Shown here: positions 1-5,463 of the stretch, piece after piece
Layout of the letters: the number at the start of each line of letters is the position of its first letter
How positions within the stretch are numbered: the stretch's first letter is position 1
Origin: an uncultured Eubacteriales bacterium
GTDB lineage: Bacteria > Bacillota > Clostridia > Oscillospirales > Acutalibacteraceae
DNA: 5,463 bases
Assembly: GCA_948762645.1 (NCBI GenBank)
Contig: CAQBRY010000097.1
Location: 1 to 5,463, forward strand
Direction of reading: 5' to 3'
Notes under the pieces: generated by a model
Seen by the model: only the letters and a program-made list of their open reading frames with translations
The model's database searches: none
Told to the model about the DNA's origin: nothing
Translations under genes and position numbers: made by a program

Positions 1-217
1 GGCTTTAAATCTCTATGATTTAGTGAGCATTGTTGCGGTCGGACTAAAACTTCCCATAGATACAGTAACAGAATATAGTATTTATCAGCTTTTAGACCAA
101 TTCAAAAGGCTTATGGCAAAAGAAAATTATGAAACAAGTATTTCTTCCTTACTTCACGGAGCAAACAAAAACGATTTGGAGTTAAAGCATTGGACAGGAA
201 ATAAGAGTGCAAATTGA
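1..217 (+). CDS. 3' end of an unrecognised phage protein (partial)
   Basis: The reading frame is open from the left window edge (first full codon at base 2) and stops at TGA 215-217, leaving 71 residues of a C-terminus. A GTG at 23 is in frame but has no Shine-Dalgarno sequence, and the preceding codons read as normal protein (ALNLYDLVSIVAVG), so I treat this as the tail of a longer gene. The residues look helical, with a YSIYQLLDQFKRL stretch and an ending of ELKHWTGNKSAN. The style is reminiscent of small helical head/tail-associated proteins found upstream of tail genes in Firmicute phages, but I cannot name the family. It lies directly upstream of the YjbR-like cassette, whose -35 element overlaps this gene's stop codon. 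Confidence 0.7.
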   Translation, partial: ALNLYDLVSIVAVGLKLPIDTVTEYSIYQLLDQFKRLMAKENYETSISSLLHGANKNDLELKHWTGNKSAN

Positions 218-242
218 TTCAATCAGATATTTATAATATAAT
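214..242 (+). promoter_or_regulatory. Predicted sigma-A promoter of the YjbR-like gene
   Basis: TTGATT (214-219) is a four-of-six match to the -35 consensus. It is followed by exactly 17 bases and a perfect TATAAT (237-242). A second TATAAT overlaps at 232-237, but its spacing to the -35 is poor. Transcription would begin near 249, about 30 bases before the ATG at 280. The -35 hexamer overlaps the TGA stop of the upstream gene (215-217). This is inferred from hexamers and spacing only, in an AT-rich background. Confidence 0.55.
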
Positions 243-266
243 TTTATTTAAAGAAGCTGATTAATC
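216..266. repeat. Imperfect inverted repeat around the promoter
   Basis: The left arm GATTCAATCAG (216-226) is the inverse complement of the right arm CTGATTAATC (257-266), apart from one extra C. The arms are separated by 30 AT-rich bases that contain the predicted -10 box. The left arm overlaps the -35 and the right arm lies in the predicted 5' leader. It could be an operator pair, or a hairpin in read-through transcripts from upstream. No U-tract follows, so it is not a standard terminator. Confidence 0.35.
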
Positions 267-279
267 TGTGAGGTAAAGT

Positions 280-657
280 ATGGAGCAAGAAGCTATAAAT
301 AGAGTCGATATTTTTAAATATGCAAAAGAAACGTTTGATACCGAGCCGGAATATCTTTGGAAAAAGTTCCCTAAATATGCTGTGTTAAGGTATAAAAGTA
401 ATTCTAAATGGTACGCTGTGATAATGGATATCCCAAAACAAAAACTTGGATTATCCGGGGAAGAAAAAGTCGATATTTTAGTTGTAAAATGCGACCCCAT
501 AATGATAGGTTCATTACTCCAAAATAAAGGGTATTTACCTGCATATCACATGAATAAAGACCGCTGGATAACTATACTTCTCAATGGTTTAGTACCAAAA
601 GATGAAATATTTAATCTACTAACTTTAAGTTTTGACTTAATCAAAAACGCAAAATAG
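280..657 (+). CDS. MmcQ/YjbR-family protein (DUF419), probable moron cargo
   Basis: This 125-residue protein is a full-length single YjbR-like domain. Visible family landmarks are KCDP (70-73), PAYHMNKDRW (87-96) and the closing SFDLIKNAK helix (117-125). The fold is known to be CyaY-like alpha/beta and is often annotated as DNA-binding, but the biochemical function of the family is unsettled. The start is ATG 280, with GAGGT at 270-274 at suitable spacing, and translation ends in tandem in-frame stops TAG TAA (655-660). The gene has its own predicted promoter and terminator and separates an upstream phage gene from the tail tube gene, so it looks like an independently expressed cargo gene, possibly taken from a host chromosome where this family is common in clostridia. 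A role in virion assembly is unlikely. The family call is firm; the role is unknown. Confidence 0.88.
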   Translation: MEQEAINRVDIFKYAKETFDTEPEYLWKKFPKYAVLRYKSNSKWYAVIMDIPKQKLGLSGEEKVDILVVKCDPIMIGSLLQNKGYLPAYHMNKDRWITILLNGLVPKDEIFNLLTLSFDLIKNAK

Positions 658-670
658 TAACATCTGTAAT

Positions 671-703
671 ACTGCCCTTACAATATGTAAGTCGGCAGTT
701 TTT
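671..703 (+). terminator. Intrinsic terminator after the YjbR-like gene
   Basis: The outer stem ACTGCC (671-676) pairs with GGCAGT (694-699). The inner stem CTTAC (677-681) pairs with GTAAG (687-691) around the loop AATAT, leaving a two-base bulge (TC). A T-run at 699-703 follows directly. It lies 13 bases after the TAG stop of the upstream gene. This is a standard Rho-independent structure and would isolate the YjbR-like gene from the tail genes unless late transcription reads through. Confidence 0.8.
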
Positions 704-722
704 AATATGAATTTTAATACAA

Positions 723-745
723 ACAGTCTCGAAGTTCGGGGCTGT
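723..745 (+). promoter_or_regulatory. Second hairpin in the leader of the tail tube gene
   Basis: ACAGTCTCG (723-731) can pair with CGGGGCTGT (737-745) around the loop AAGTT. This gives nine base pairs including two G-U pairs. It is followed by CTTAATTTT, a poor U-tract, so it may be a weak terminator, an attenuator, or a 5' stability/processing hairpin for the highly expressed tube mRNA. It sits 9 bases upstream of the AGGAGG at 755-760. Confidence 0.45.
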
Positions 746-768
746 CTTAATTTTAGGAGGAATTTATA

Positions 769-1587
769 ATGTCAAATCAAAATACAAAATTCGGAGCAAA
801 AGAAGTCATGGATGTAACGCTTTACGATATGTCCACAAATAAACCTATTATCTGTTTTGATACTCTCAAAACGTCGAGTATCAGCGTAACATCTGAAAAA
901 GTTTATGCACGAGGCGGTAAAGGAAATCCAAAATTGATTACTTGGGAAATAAATAAAGAAGCGACTTTAAATATCGAAGATGCCTTAATTTCGCCAAAAT
1001 CAATGGAATTAATATCAGGTATGGCAACGGCAGTAGGTAAGAAAACCGTATATGTCAGGCAAGATAATGAATGGGATAGCACAGGAGAAAAACCGAAAGA
1101 CAAAGGCGATTTATATCCTTTAACTTGTTCGGAGGAAGGCGATATAAATTTAGCCTTTGTACCTAAAGAAACAGCTGAAAAAATACTTGTTTATCTAAAA
1201 GAGGATGACTGTGGAACTCCTATCACAATGACAGATGCAACACTCACTGATAAAAAATTGACTTTAGGTACAGCAGGTGTAGAAAAAGCTAAAGGCAAAA
1301 AAGTCATCGCATACTATACAAGAGAAACTGATGATACTGCACAAACCTATGTAATAACCGCAGATAAATTCGCCGGAACATATAAATTAGTCGGTGATAC
1401 GGTAATCAGAAACGCTGAAACAGGCCTTGATGAACCATTCCAGATAATCATTCCAAACCTTAAATGGACCTCAAATCTCGAACTCGGATTCAGTGCAGAC
1501 GGTGATCCATCGAGTACGAACTTCGAGTGCGAAATCATGAGAGAATCCGGAAGTTCAACCATGATTGAAATGATAAAATATGAATAA
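769..1587 (+). CDS. Probable major tail tube protein
   Basis: This 272-residue protein is predicted to polymerise into the hollow tail tube through which DNA passes. The start is ATG 769, preceded by a strong AGGAGG (755-760), fitting a major structural protein. The N-terminal part (about 1-85) has the tube-like pattern FGAKEVMDVTLYD, a K/T/S-rich strand region and a glycine-rich loop (ARGGKGNP, 47-54) followed by alternating strands. Residues about 135-205 look like a strand-rich insertion. The C-terminal part (DEPFQIIIPNLKW at 221-233, SADGDP at 242-247, then MIEMIKY) matches the closing segment I associate with Firmicute phage tail tube proteins. No signal peptide or membrane segment is visible. 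Its place before a chaperone-position gene and the tape measure gene supports the call. It could instead be another abundant structural protein. Confidence 0.75.
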   Translation: MSNQNTKFGAKEVMDVTLYDMSTNKPIICFDTLKTSSISVTSEKVYARGGKGNPKLITWEINKEATLNIEDALISPKSMELISGMATAVGKKTVYVRQDNEWDSTGEKPKDKGDLYPLTCSEEGDINLAFVPKETAEKILVYLKEDDCGTPITMTDATLTDKKLTLGTAGVEKAKGKKVIAYYTRETDDTAQTYVITADKFAGTYKLVGDTVIRNAETGLDEPFQIIIPNLKWTSNLELGFSADGDPSSTNFECEIMRESGSSTMIEMIKYE

Positions 1588-1975
1588 CCGAAGTAAGTAC
1601 AATGTAGACAATTCAGAACTCGGAAAACTTAAAAGAACATATAGCGGCATTTTATATGACAGTCAACTTGAATGTAGGTTCTATGTAGAGTATTTACTCC
1701 CGAAACTTAAAAAAGGAATAATTAAAGATATAAGACGGCAGGTTCATTACGAACTCCTGCCTTCTTTCATTTATAAAAATAAAAAACAACGTGCTATCGA
1801 GTATATAAGCGATTTTGATGTTCTATATAATAACGGATATTTTGTAGTAATCGATGTGAAAGGCATGATAAAGCCGATTGATAGGATCAAAGCCAAACTT
1901 TTCAAATATAAATATCCCCATATAAATTTTGAATTTGTGAGGTATTCAAAAGAACGTGGTTGGTATTTTAACTAA
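1580..1975 (+). CDS. DUF1064-type PD-(D/E)XK nuclease
   Basis: This 131-residue protein is similar to the DUF1064 phage nuclease family, whose members resemble Holliday-junction-resolvase-like restriction-fold enzymes. Candidate catalytic residues are E31 in YDSQLE (26-31), D78 in YISDF (75-79), and D92-V93-K94 followed by G95. K104, K106 and K109 form a basic patch on the following helix. QVHYELLP (54-61) fits the strand before the active site. The likely substrate is DNA (branched or nicked), but this is inferred. The ATG overlaps the end of the tube gene in ATGAATAA (1580-1587) and has no Shine-Dalgarno sequence, so translation is probably coupled to the upstream gene. Such nucleases usually lie in replication or recombination modules, so a place inside the tail cluster is unusual. 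Confidence 0.8.
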   Translation: MNNRSKYNVDNSELGKLKRTYSGILYDSQLECRFYVEYLLPKLKKGIIKDIRRQVHYELLPSFIYKNKKQRAIEYISDFDVLYNNGYFVVIDVKGMIKPIDRIKAKLFKYKYPHINFEFVRYSKERGWYFN

Positions 1976-1978
1976 ACG

Positions 1979-1988
1979 AGGAAGTGAT
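1979..1988 (+). promoter_or_regulatory. Extended Shine-Dalgarno site that decides a TTG start
   Basis: AGGAAGTGAT matches nine of ten bases of the extended anti-16S target AGGAGGTGAT. It includes the GTG at 1984-1986, which is therefore part of the ribosome binding site and not the start. The next in-frame initiator is TTG 1993, four bases downstream of the site. The start of the following gene is placed there. Confidence 0.7.
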
Positions 1989-1992
1989 AGGG

Positions 1993-2568
1993 TTGAAAGA
2001 AAAGCTTAATTTAAAAGACTTGGAAAAAGAAATTATAAAAGAGTCCATACAAATCGGAGAATTAAATGGTAAGAAAGTAATTTTTGATCCCAATATTTCT
2101 TGCGATAAGGTATTTATGGCCTGTAAAAATATAGTAAATACTATTTTGAAACCCGATGGGACATATTTCCCCGAACTTAAAAACATACTTATTTTTTGTT
2201 TTATCATTCAAAACATGACTAATATCCCTATCAAGAAAGACAAAGAAGGCAATCTTGATACTGATTTTATTTACAAACTAATGGAATCTGAAATTGGGAA
2301 AAATCTTAGGAAACAACTTGAATCCGATTCAAACTATAATTTTTTAAGTAATGAAATTCAAGAAGTTTTAAATTATAAAAAAGAAATATATCTTAGAAAA
2401 ATCGCCAGTCAAAACGAAACATTACAAAATTTAGATATTTTAATTTTTCAGATGCAAAACGCAGTACAAAAAATTATCTCACTGATAGATGAAAGTAAAC
2501 ATCTGTTATCAAAAAATACTATTAATAAAATTATCGAAACTTTAGATAAAACCAAAAATAATCATTAA
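1993..2568 (+). CDS. Hypothetical helical protein in the tail assembly chaperone position
   Basis: This is a 191-residue protein from the TTG start; a GTG at 1984 would add three residues but lies inside the ribosome binding site. No catalytic motif, signal peptide or clear membrane segment is visible. The sequence is lysine/glutamate-rich and looks almost entirely helical: KEKLNLKDLEKEI at the N-terminus, a hydrophobic helix near 63-74 (KNILIFCFIIQN), and long amphipathic, possibly coiled-coil, helices from about 115 to 187. In Gram-positive phages the gene between the tube and tape measure genes usually encodes the tail assembly chaperone (lambda gpG role), and the length fits. I see no downstream open frame that could be the T part of a G/GT frameshift product, so a frameshifted form is not supported. 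The chaperone role is inferred from position only. The end is convergent with the next gene, with overlapping stop codons. Confidence 0.75.
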   Translation: MKEKLNLKDLEKEIIKESIQIGELNGKKVIFDPNISCDKVFMACKNIVNTILKPDGTYFPELKNILIFCFIIQNMTNIPIKKDKEGNLDTDFIYKLMESEIGKNLRKQLESDSNYNFLSNEIQEVLNYKKEIYLRKIASQNETLQNLDILIFQMQNAVQKIISLIDESKHLLSKNTINKIIETLDKTKNNH

Positions 2569-2855
2569 TTACGAATAGTATTTATAACTCCATGATTTTC
2601 CAAATATTCTTTATAGCTATTATCCAGCCATTCTCTTAATTGCTCATATCCGTTTTGTGACAGCTCAAACTCATTATCAACTATATCTTTAGCACACTCA
2701 TAGCAATATATCGTATAAATTGAAACTAAAAATTTTTTATTTGGAATATCAGGTTTAATTCTATATCTAAAATTGCTTTTACTGCCGGTAAAAATCATTC
2801 CGTTTTGAAGAAAATTTATTTTACATACATGACATATATAATTCTCCGTTGACAA
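2565..2855 (-). CDS. Small zinc-ribbon-like hypothetical protein on the opposite strand
   Basis: This protein of about 96 residues is read on the minus strand. The chosen TTG start (2855-2853) lies nine bases after AGGA (2868-2865). A TTG at 2864-2862 would add three residues but abuts the AGGA directly. Two cysteine pairs, CHVC near the N-terminus and CYEC about 40 residues later, suggest a zinc-binding ribbon or knuckle. The C-terminal third is acidic and helical (NGYEQLREWLDNSYKEYLEN). Composition looks like real protein, and the plus strand of this stretch has no credible gene. It converges on the 191-residue gene with overlapping stops and diverges from the gp10-like gene. Its orientation against the operon suggests an accessory insertion with its own expression, although I found no convincing promoter. 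Function is not recognised. Confidence 0.65.
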   Translation of the reverse strand: MSTENYICHVCKINFLQNGMIFTGSKSNFRYRIKPDIPNKKFLVSIYTIYCYECAKDIVDNEFELSQNGYEQLREWLDNSYKEYLENHGVINTIRN

Positions 2856-2913
2856 ATATCTCAATCCTAACAGATTTATTATTTTAAATCATCATACAGC
2901 ATAAGGAGAAATA

Positions 2914-3378
2914 ATGAAAGTAAAAAATCTGAAAGAGCTAAGAAAATTCATAGAAAAATCCATAAATAATGCCCTTGAAAATGAAGTTTTTGAGACTGTA
3001 AAAGAAACTGAGTTTGAACATATCCAAGATGATGTTTTAAGTGTTTATTCTCCCAATTACTATATTCGCAGGGATGATTTCGGAATAGACGATCCTGAAA
3101 ACATTATTTGTCCTCCCGTTAAAAACGGAGTCTTAAAAGTAGAAAATATAACACAGTTTAACCCCGGATATGAAACCAAAAATCATGGGTTAGGGCTTGT
3201 AAAACTAATAGAATATGGGCACAGAGCAAGTGGCTATTTTTACGATTATCCGGGTGACCCAAAATATACAGAGTCTCGCCCATTCATAGCTAACACCAAA
3301 GAAGAAATTAGAGAAACTAAAAGTCATGTAAAAGCTATAAAGGCAGGACTCGAAAGGAACAAAATCAAATCTGAATAA
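2914..3378 (+). CDS. Possible HK97 gp10-like / tail-completion-type protein
   Basis: This is a 154-residue protein starting at ATG 2914 after AAGGAG (2903-2908). The N-terminus is a helical segment (MKVKNLKELRKFIEKSINNAL). It is followed by VYSPNYYIRRDDFG (44-57), a strand-rich middle, LIEYGH (98-103), an aromatic loop (YFYDYPGDP) and SRPFIANTKEEIRE (121-134) before a basic helical tail. The 'x-E-x-G ... RPF ... helix' layout recalls HK97 gp10/tail terminator-like proteins that cap or complete phage tails, and similar proteins occur next to tape measure genes in Firmicute phages. The family assignment is tentative. It ends 23 bases before the tape measure gene and is probably co-transcribed with it. 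Confidence 0.7.
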   Translation: MKVKNLKELRKFIEKSINNALENEVFETVKETEFEHIQDDVLSVYSPNYYIRRDDFGIDDPENIICPPVKNGVLKVENITQFNPGYETKNHGLGLVKLIEYGHRASGYFYDYPGDPKYTESRPFIANTKEEIRETKSHVKAIKAGLERNKIKSE

Positions 3379-3401
3379 CTTTTGTATCGTGAGGTGAAAA
3401 A

Positions 3402-5463
3402 ATGGATGACGAACTAAAAATCATAATCAAAGCTGTTCTTGACAGCAGCAGTGAAGATTCAATAAACAAACAGATAAAAAGTCTGAAAATTGACCCTATA
3501 TCACTGGATATAAAAGTAAATTCAAATTTAAAAGCCTCAGCGAATGAAGTCAAAAAAGAAATATCTCAGATAAGCGATATCCTAACGAGAAAAGTAAACA
3601 AAAATCAGCTAGCGAAGGATTTAATTAAAAATTTTGGCATAACAAATAGAGCCGACAAAAACCAAATAACAAAAGCAGTAGAGGAATACCAAAACGCACT
3701 TAAAATAAAAAATCCTGACGAAATAACAAAAAGTTACGATAATCTTTTCAACTCAATAAAGAATAGTTTTTATAATTTTACACATGGACTTGATGATTAT
3801 AGCCAGGATTATCTTAATTTTCTGAAAGACACTAAATTTTATATTAGTGACCATATAAAAGGTGATTTAGGCAAAGATGGCTACAAATATTATCGTGATA
3901 ATTTAATTGGTAAGATCACCAGAGATCCAAAAAAAGGTTCTCCTGCGGATACCTTATATATGGAACTTTCTGAAAGTATCCCGGGAATACTTCCTATCGA
4001 TAATATGATTAATGAGGCAGACCAATTTAGATTAATCGCTGATGCATATATTATGTTCAGGAATAGAGCAAAATCTAAATTTGATGATGATGATATCTTA
4101 TGGACATTCGGCAGAGACGAGGACATAAAAGATTCAATAAATAGGGTAATTAATACATTTCAGAATGAAACACCAAATCTTCAAAAAACTATAAAAAATA
4201 TAAAATCTGATTTGGTGGACTTGACCGATCCCAACTGGAATAGTTTAGTAAAAAATATCCCTGCCCCAAAATTTGACTATGATTATAATCAAAAGATAAA
4301 AATTCCATTTCAAATAGATATCCAAAACCCTGACGAAGTTAAAAATGAGATGGAACGGATCGTGTCTAAATTCACAAACGGCAAAGGAAAACTCGTTGAT
4401 TACAGGGTTCTTACCAATACTATTTTTGATGAAAATATTAACAAACGAATTGAAATCTTATCCGGTGCAACTCTAAAATATCGAAACGAACTTGACGAAG
4501 TAATCACTAAACAGTTAAAGTGGGAAAAAATCGGTCAAGAATTAGATAAAAGTGGCGAAATGAAAGCCATAATGGGCTTCACAGAAAGCTATTCTTCATA
4601 TTCTCAAAATATAGAAAAAGCAATCGAAAAACAGGAAAAATTTAAATTATCAACTGAAAAACTTGAAAATAAGCTTCGTGAATATAAAAAGACTTTTGAT
4701 AATTTACAATTGGCCGTTGACAAATCAGGCGTAAAATTAAACCAAGAAAACATTTCTAAGTTTAATGAGTCAATAGACACTAAAAATTTAGAGCAAGCAA
4801 GACACCACCTTACTATGCTGCAAAAAGAGTGGCAAGGACTAAATATTTCAGATATATCGACAGAAAAACTTGAAAATAAACTTCGTGAATACAAAAAATC
4901 ATTTGAAAACTTACAGATAAAAGCCGATAAATCGGGTGTAATACTAAATCAAGAAGATATATCTAAATTTAACCAGGCAATAGATAATAAAAATTTAGAA
5001 CAGGCAAGGCATCTCCTTACTATGCTCCAAAAAGAGTGGCAGGGCTTAAACGCAGCAATGGTGAAAGATACCCCTAATACCGCTCTTGAAAACATGAATA
5101 AATATATTTCAAAGATGCCGTATTCTATCGAAGCTGCCCAGCTTAGACTTAAAAGTTTATCTGCTCCATCAAAAGAATTGCAGGATAAAGTCTCAAATCT
5201 TAAAATTCAGCTTGAAAATGTGTATAAATCCGGCTCTAATGAAGAAAAACTGTCCGCTTACGGAAAGCTAAAGCAGTCAATAATCGAGGTAAACGCTGAA
5301 CTTAGCAATCAAATAAAAATACAAAGACAAATAAATCAAGATAAAAATCTTATTTATGATAAAAAAACCTTTTCAAACCGCATAACAACTTGGATTAACG
5401 ACAACAGCAAGGCTGTGAAAGTTTTTGGAGAGGATATAGAAAAACTATCATCACAGATTGAAA
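3402..5463 (+). CDS. Tape measure protein, N-terminal part (runs off the window)
   Basis: The frame is open from ATG 3402 (GAGGTG at 3391-3396 is its ribosome binding site) to the window end, giving 687 codons without a stop. The opening MDDELKIIIKAVLDSSSEDS, followed by INKQIKSL and a helix- and lysine/glutamate-rich body, is typical of Firmicute phage tape measure proteins. These proteins fill the growing tail tube, set its length and leave during DNA ejection. Residues about 400-640 are predicted to be mostly coiled coil. A duplicated module occupies residues 417-481 and 486-550, separated by ISDI. Residues near 665-687 (WINDNSKAVKVFGEDIEKL) resemble another helical segment seen in such proteins. 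Such proteins are commonly about 1000 residues or more, so much is probably missing. The last gene of a tail cluster segment and the size strongly favour this call. Confidence 0.85.
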   Translation, partial: MDDELKIIIKAVLDSSSEDSINKQIKSLKIDPISLDIKVNSNLKASANEVKKEISQISDILTRKVNKNQLAKDLIKNFGITNRADKNQITKAVEEYQNALKIKNPDEITKSYDNLFNSIKNSFYNFTHGLDDYSQDYLNFLKDTKFYISDHIKGDLGKDGYKYYRDNLIGKITRDPKKGSPADTLYMELSESIPGILPIDNMINEADQFRLIADAYIMFRNRAKSKFDDDDILWTFGRDEDIKDSINRVINTFQNETPNLQKTIKNIKSDLVDLTDPNWNSLVKNIPAPKFDYDYNQKIKIPFQIDIQNPDEVKNEMERIVSKFTNGKGKLVDYRVLTNTIFDENINKRIEILSGATLKYRNELDEVITKQLKWEKIGQELDKSGEMKAIMGFTESYSSYSQNIEKAIEKQEKFKLSTEKLENKLREYKKTFDNLQLAVDKSGVKLNQENISKFNESIDTKNLEQARHHLTMLQKEWQGLNISDISTEKLENKLREYKKSFENLQIKADKSGVILNQEDISKFNQAIDNKNLEQARHLLTMLQKEWQGLNAAMVKDTPNTALENMNKYISKMPYSIEAAQLRLKSLSAPSKELQDKVSNLKIQLENVYKSGSNEEKLSAYGKLKQSIIEVNAELSNQIKIQRQINQDKNLIYDKKTFSNRITTWINDNSKAVKVFGEDIEKLSSQIE
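4650..5051 (+). repeat. Two-copy in-frame tandem repeat within the tape measure gene
   Basis: Unit 1 (4650-4844) and unit 2 (4857-5051) start 207 bases (69 codons) apart; the 65 alignable codons are followed in unit 1 by a 12-base linker encoding ISDI. By hand count, 54 of 65 residues and 153 of 195 bases are identical. Conserved blocks are STEKLENKLREYKK, NLEQARH and LTMLQKEWQGLN. About 25 codons differ silently and 11 change the residue. This points to an old duplication kept under purifying selection, not a recent one or an assembly artefact. Confidence 0.9.

Noticed and set aside
23..217. A complete 64-residue gene starting at GTG 23
   Set aside because: No ribosome binding site precedes it, and the frame is open through the window edge with protein-like codons, so it is the end of a longer gene.
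261..500. Minus-strand open frame of 79 codons
   Set aside because: It lies wholly antisense to the well-supported YjbR-like gene, mainly as a consequence of its codon pattern, and has no family features.
678..706. TTACAA-17-TTTAAT as a promoter for the tail tube gene
   Set aside because: The -35 matches only three of six, and the elements are part of the terminator stem and T-run, so chance in AT-rich DNA is the simpler reading.
2849..2854. A perfect TTGACA hexamer that could be a -35 for the downstream tail genes
   Set aside because: No acceptable -10 lies 16-19 bases downstream; the best windows match TATAAT at only three of six positions.
3890..4126. Minus-strand open frame within the tape measure gene
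   Set aside because: It is a serine/leucine/isoleucine-rich shadow of a lysine- and aspartate-rich coding strand.
4604..4894. Minus-strand open frame with an internal peptide repeat (YSRSLFSSFSVD)
   Set aside because: The repeat is only the reverse reading of the duplicated tape measure module, so it is not independent evidence of a gene.
4650..5051. CRISPR or non-coding repeat array
   Set aside because: There are only two long, in-frame units, with differences mostly at silent positions; this is protein-level duplication.

Overview
The window reads as part of the late (structural) gene cluster of a tailed phage or prophage. The likely host is a low-GC Gram-positive bacterium, probably a Clostridia-type Firmicute. 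This rests on the AT-rich composition, strong AGGAGG-type ribosome binding sites, use of GTG/TTG starts, and a tail gene order typical of Firmicute siphophages and myophages. No integrase, att site or host flank is present, so prophage and lytic phage cannot be told apart here.

Layout, left to right. (1) Bases 1-217 hold the 3' end of an unrecognised, probably phage, gene. (2) A small MmcQ/YjbR-family gene (280-657) has its own apparent sigma-A promoter (214-242, with the -35 hexamer overlapping the previous gene's stop codon) and its own intrinsic terminator (671-703). This is the architecture of a phage 'moron', a self-contained cargo cassette. (3) After a second hairpin (723-745) and an AGGAGG site comes a likely tail tube protein (769-1587). 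A DUF1064-type PD-(D/E)XK nuclease gene (1580-1975) overlaps its end and has no Shine-Dalgarno sequence of its own. (4) A helical 191-residue protein (1993-2568) occupies the usual tail assembly chaperone position. (5) A small cysteine-pair protein is encoded on the opposite strand (2565-2855), inserted tail-to-tail and head-to-head in the tail cluster. (6) A possible HK97 gp10-like/tail-completion protein (2914-3378) follows. (7) The 5' 687 codons of the tape measure protein (3402 to the window end) carry an in-frame tandem duplication of about 69 codons.

How they work together: the tube protein, the putative chaperone, the gp10-like protein and the tape measure protein form the tail-building module. 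The tape measure sets tail length, and tube subunits polymerise around it with chaperone help. The nuclease, the YjbR-like protein and the reverse-strand zinc-ribbon-like protein are not expected tail parts and are best read as accessory genes. No CRISPR array, tRNA, insertion sequence or complete novel defence system was seen. The most notable points are the moron cassette, the reverse-strand gene, the nuclease inside the tail cluster, and the duplicated tape measure module, which appears to be under purifying selection.
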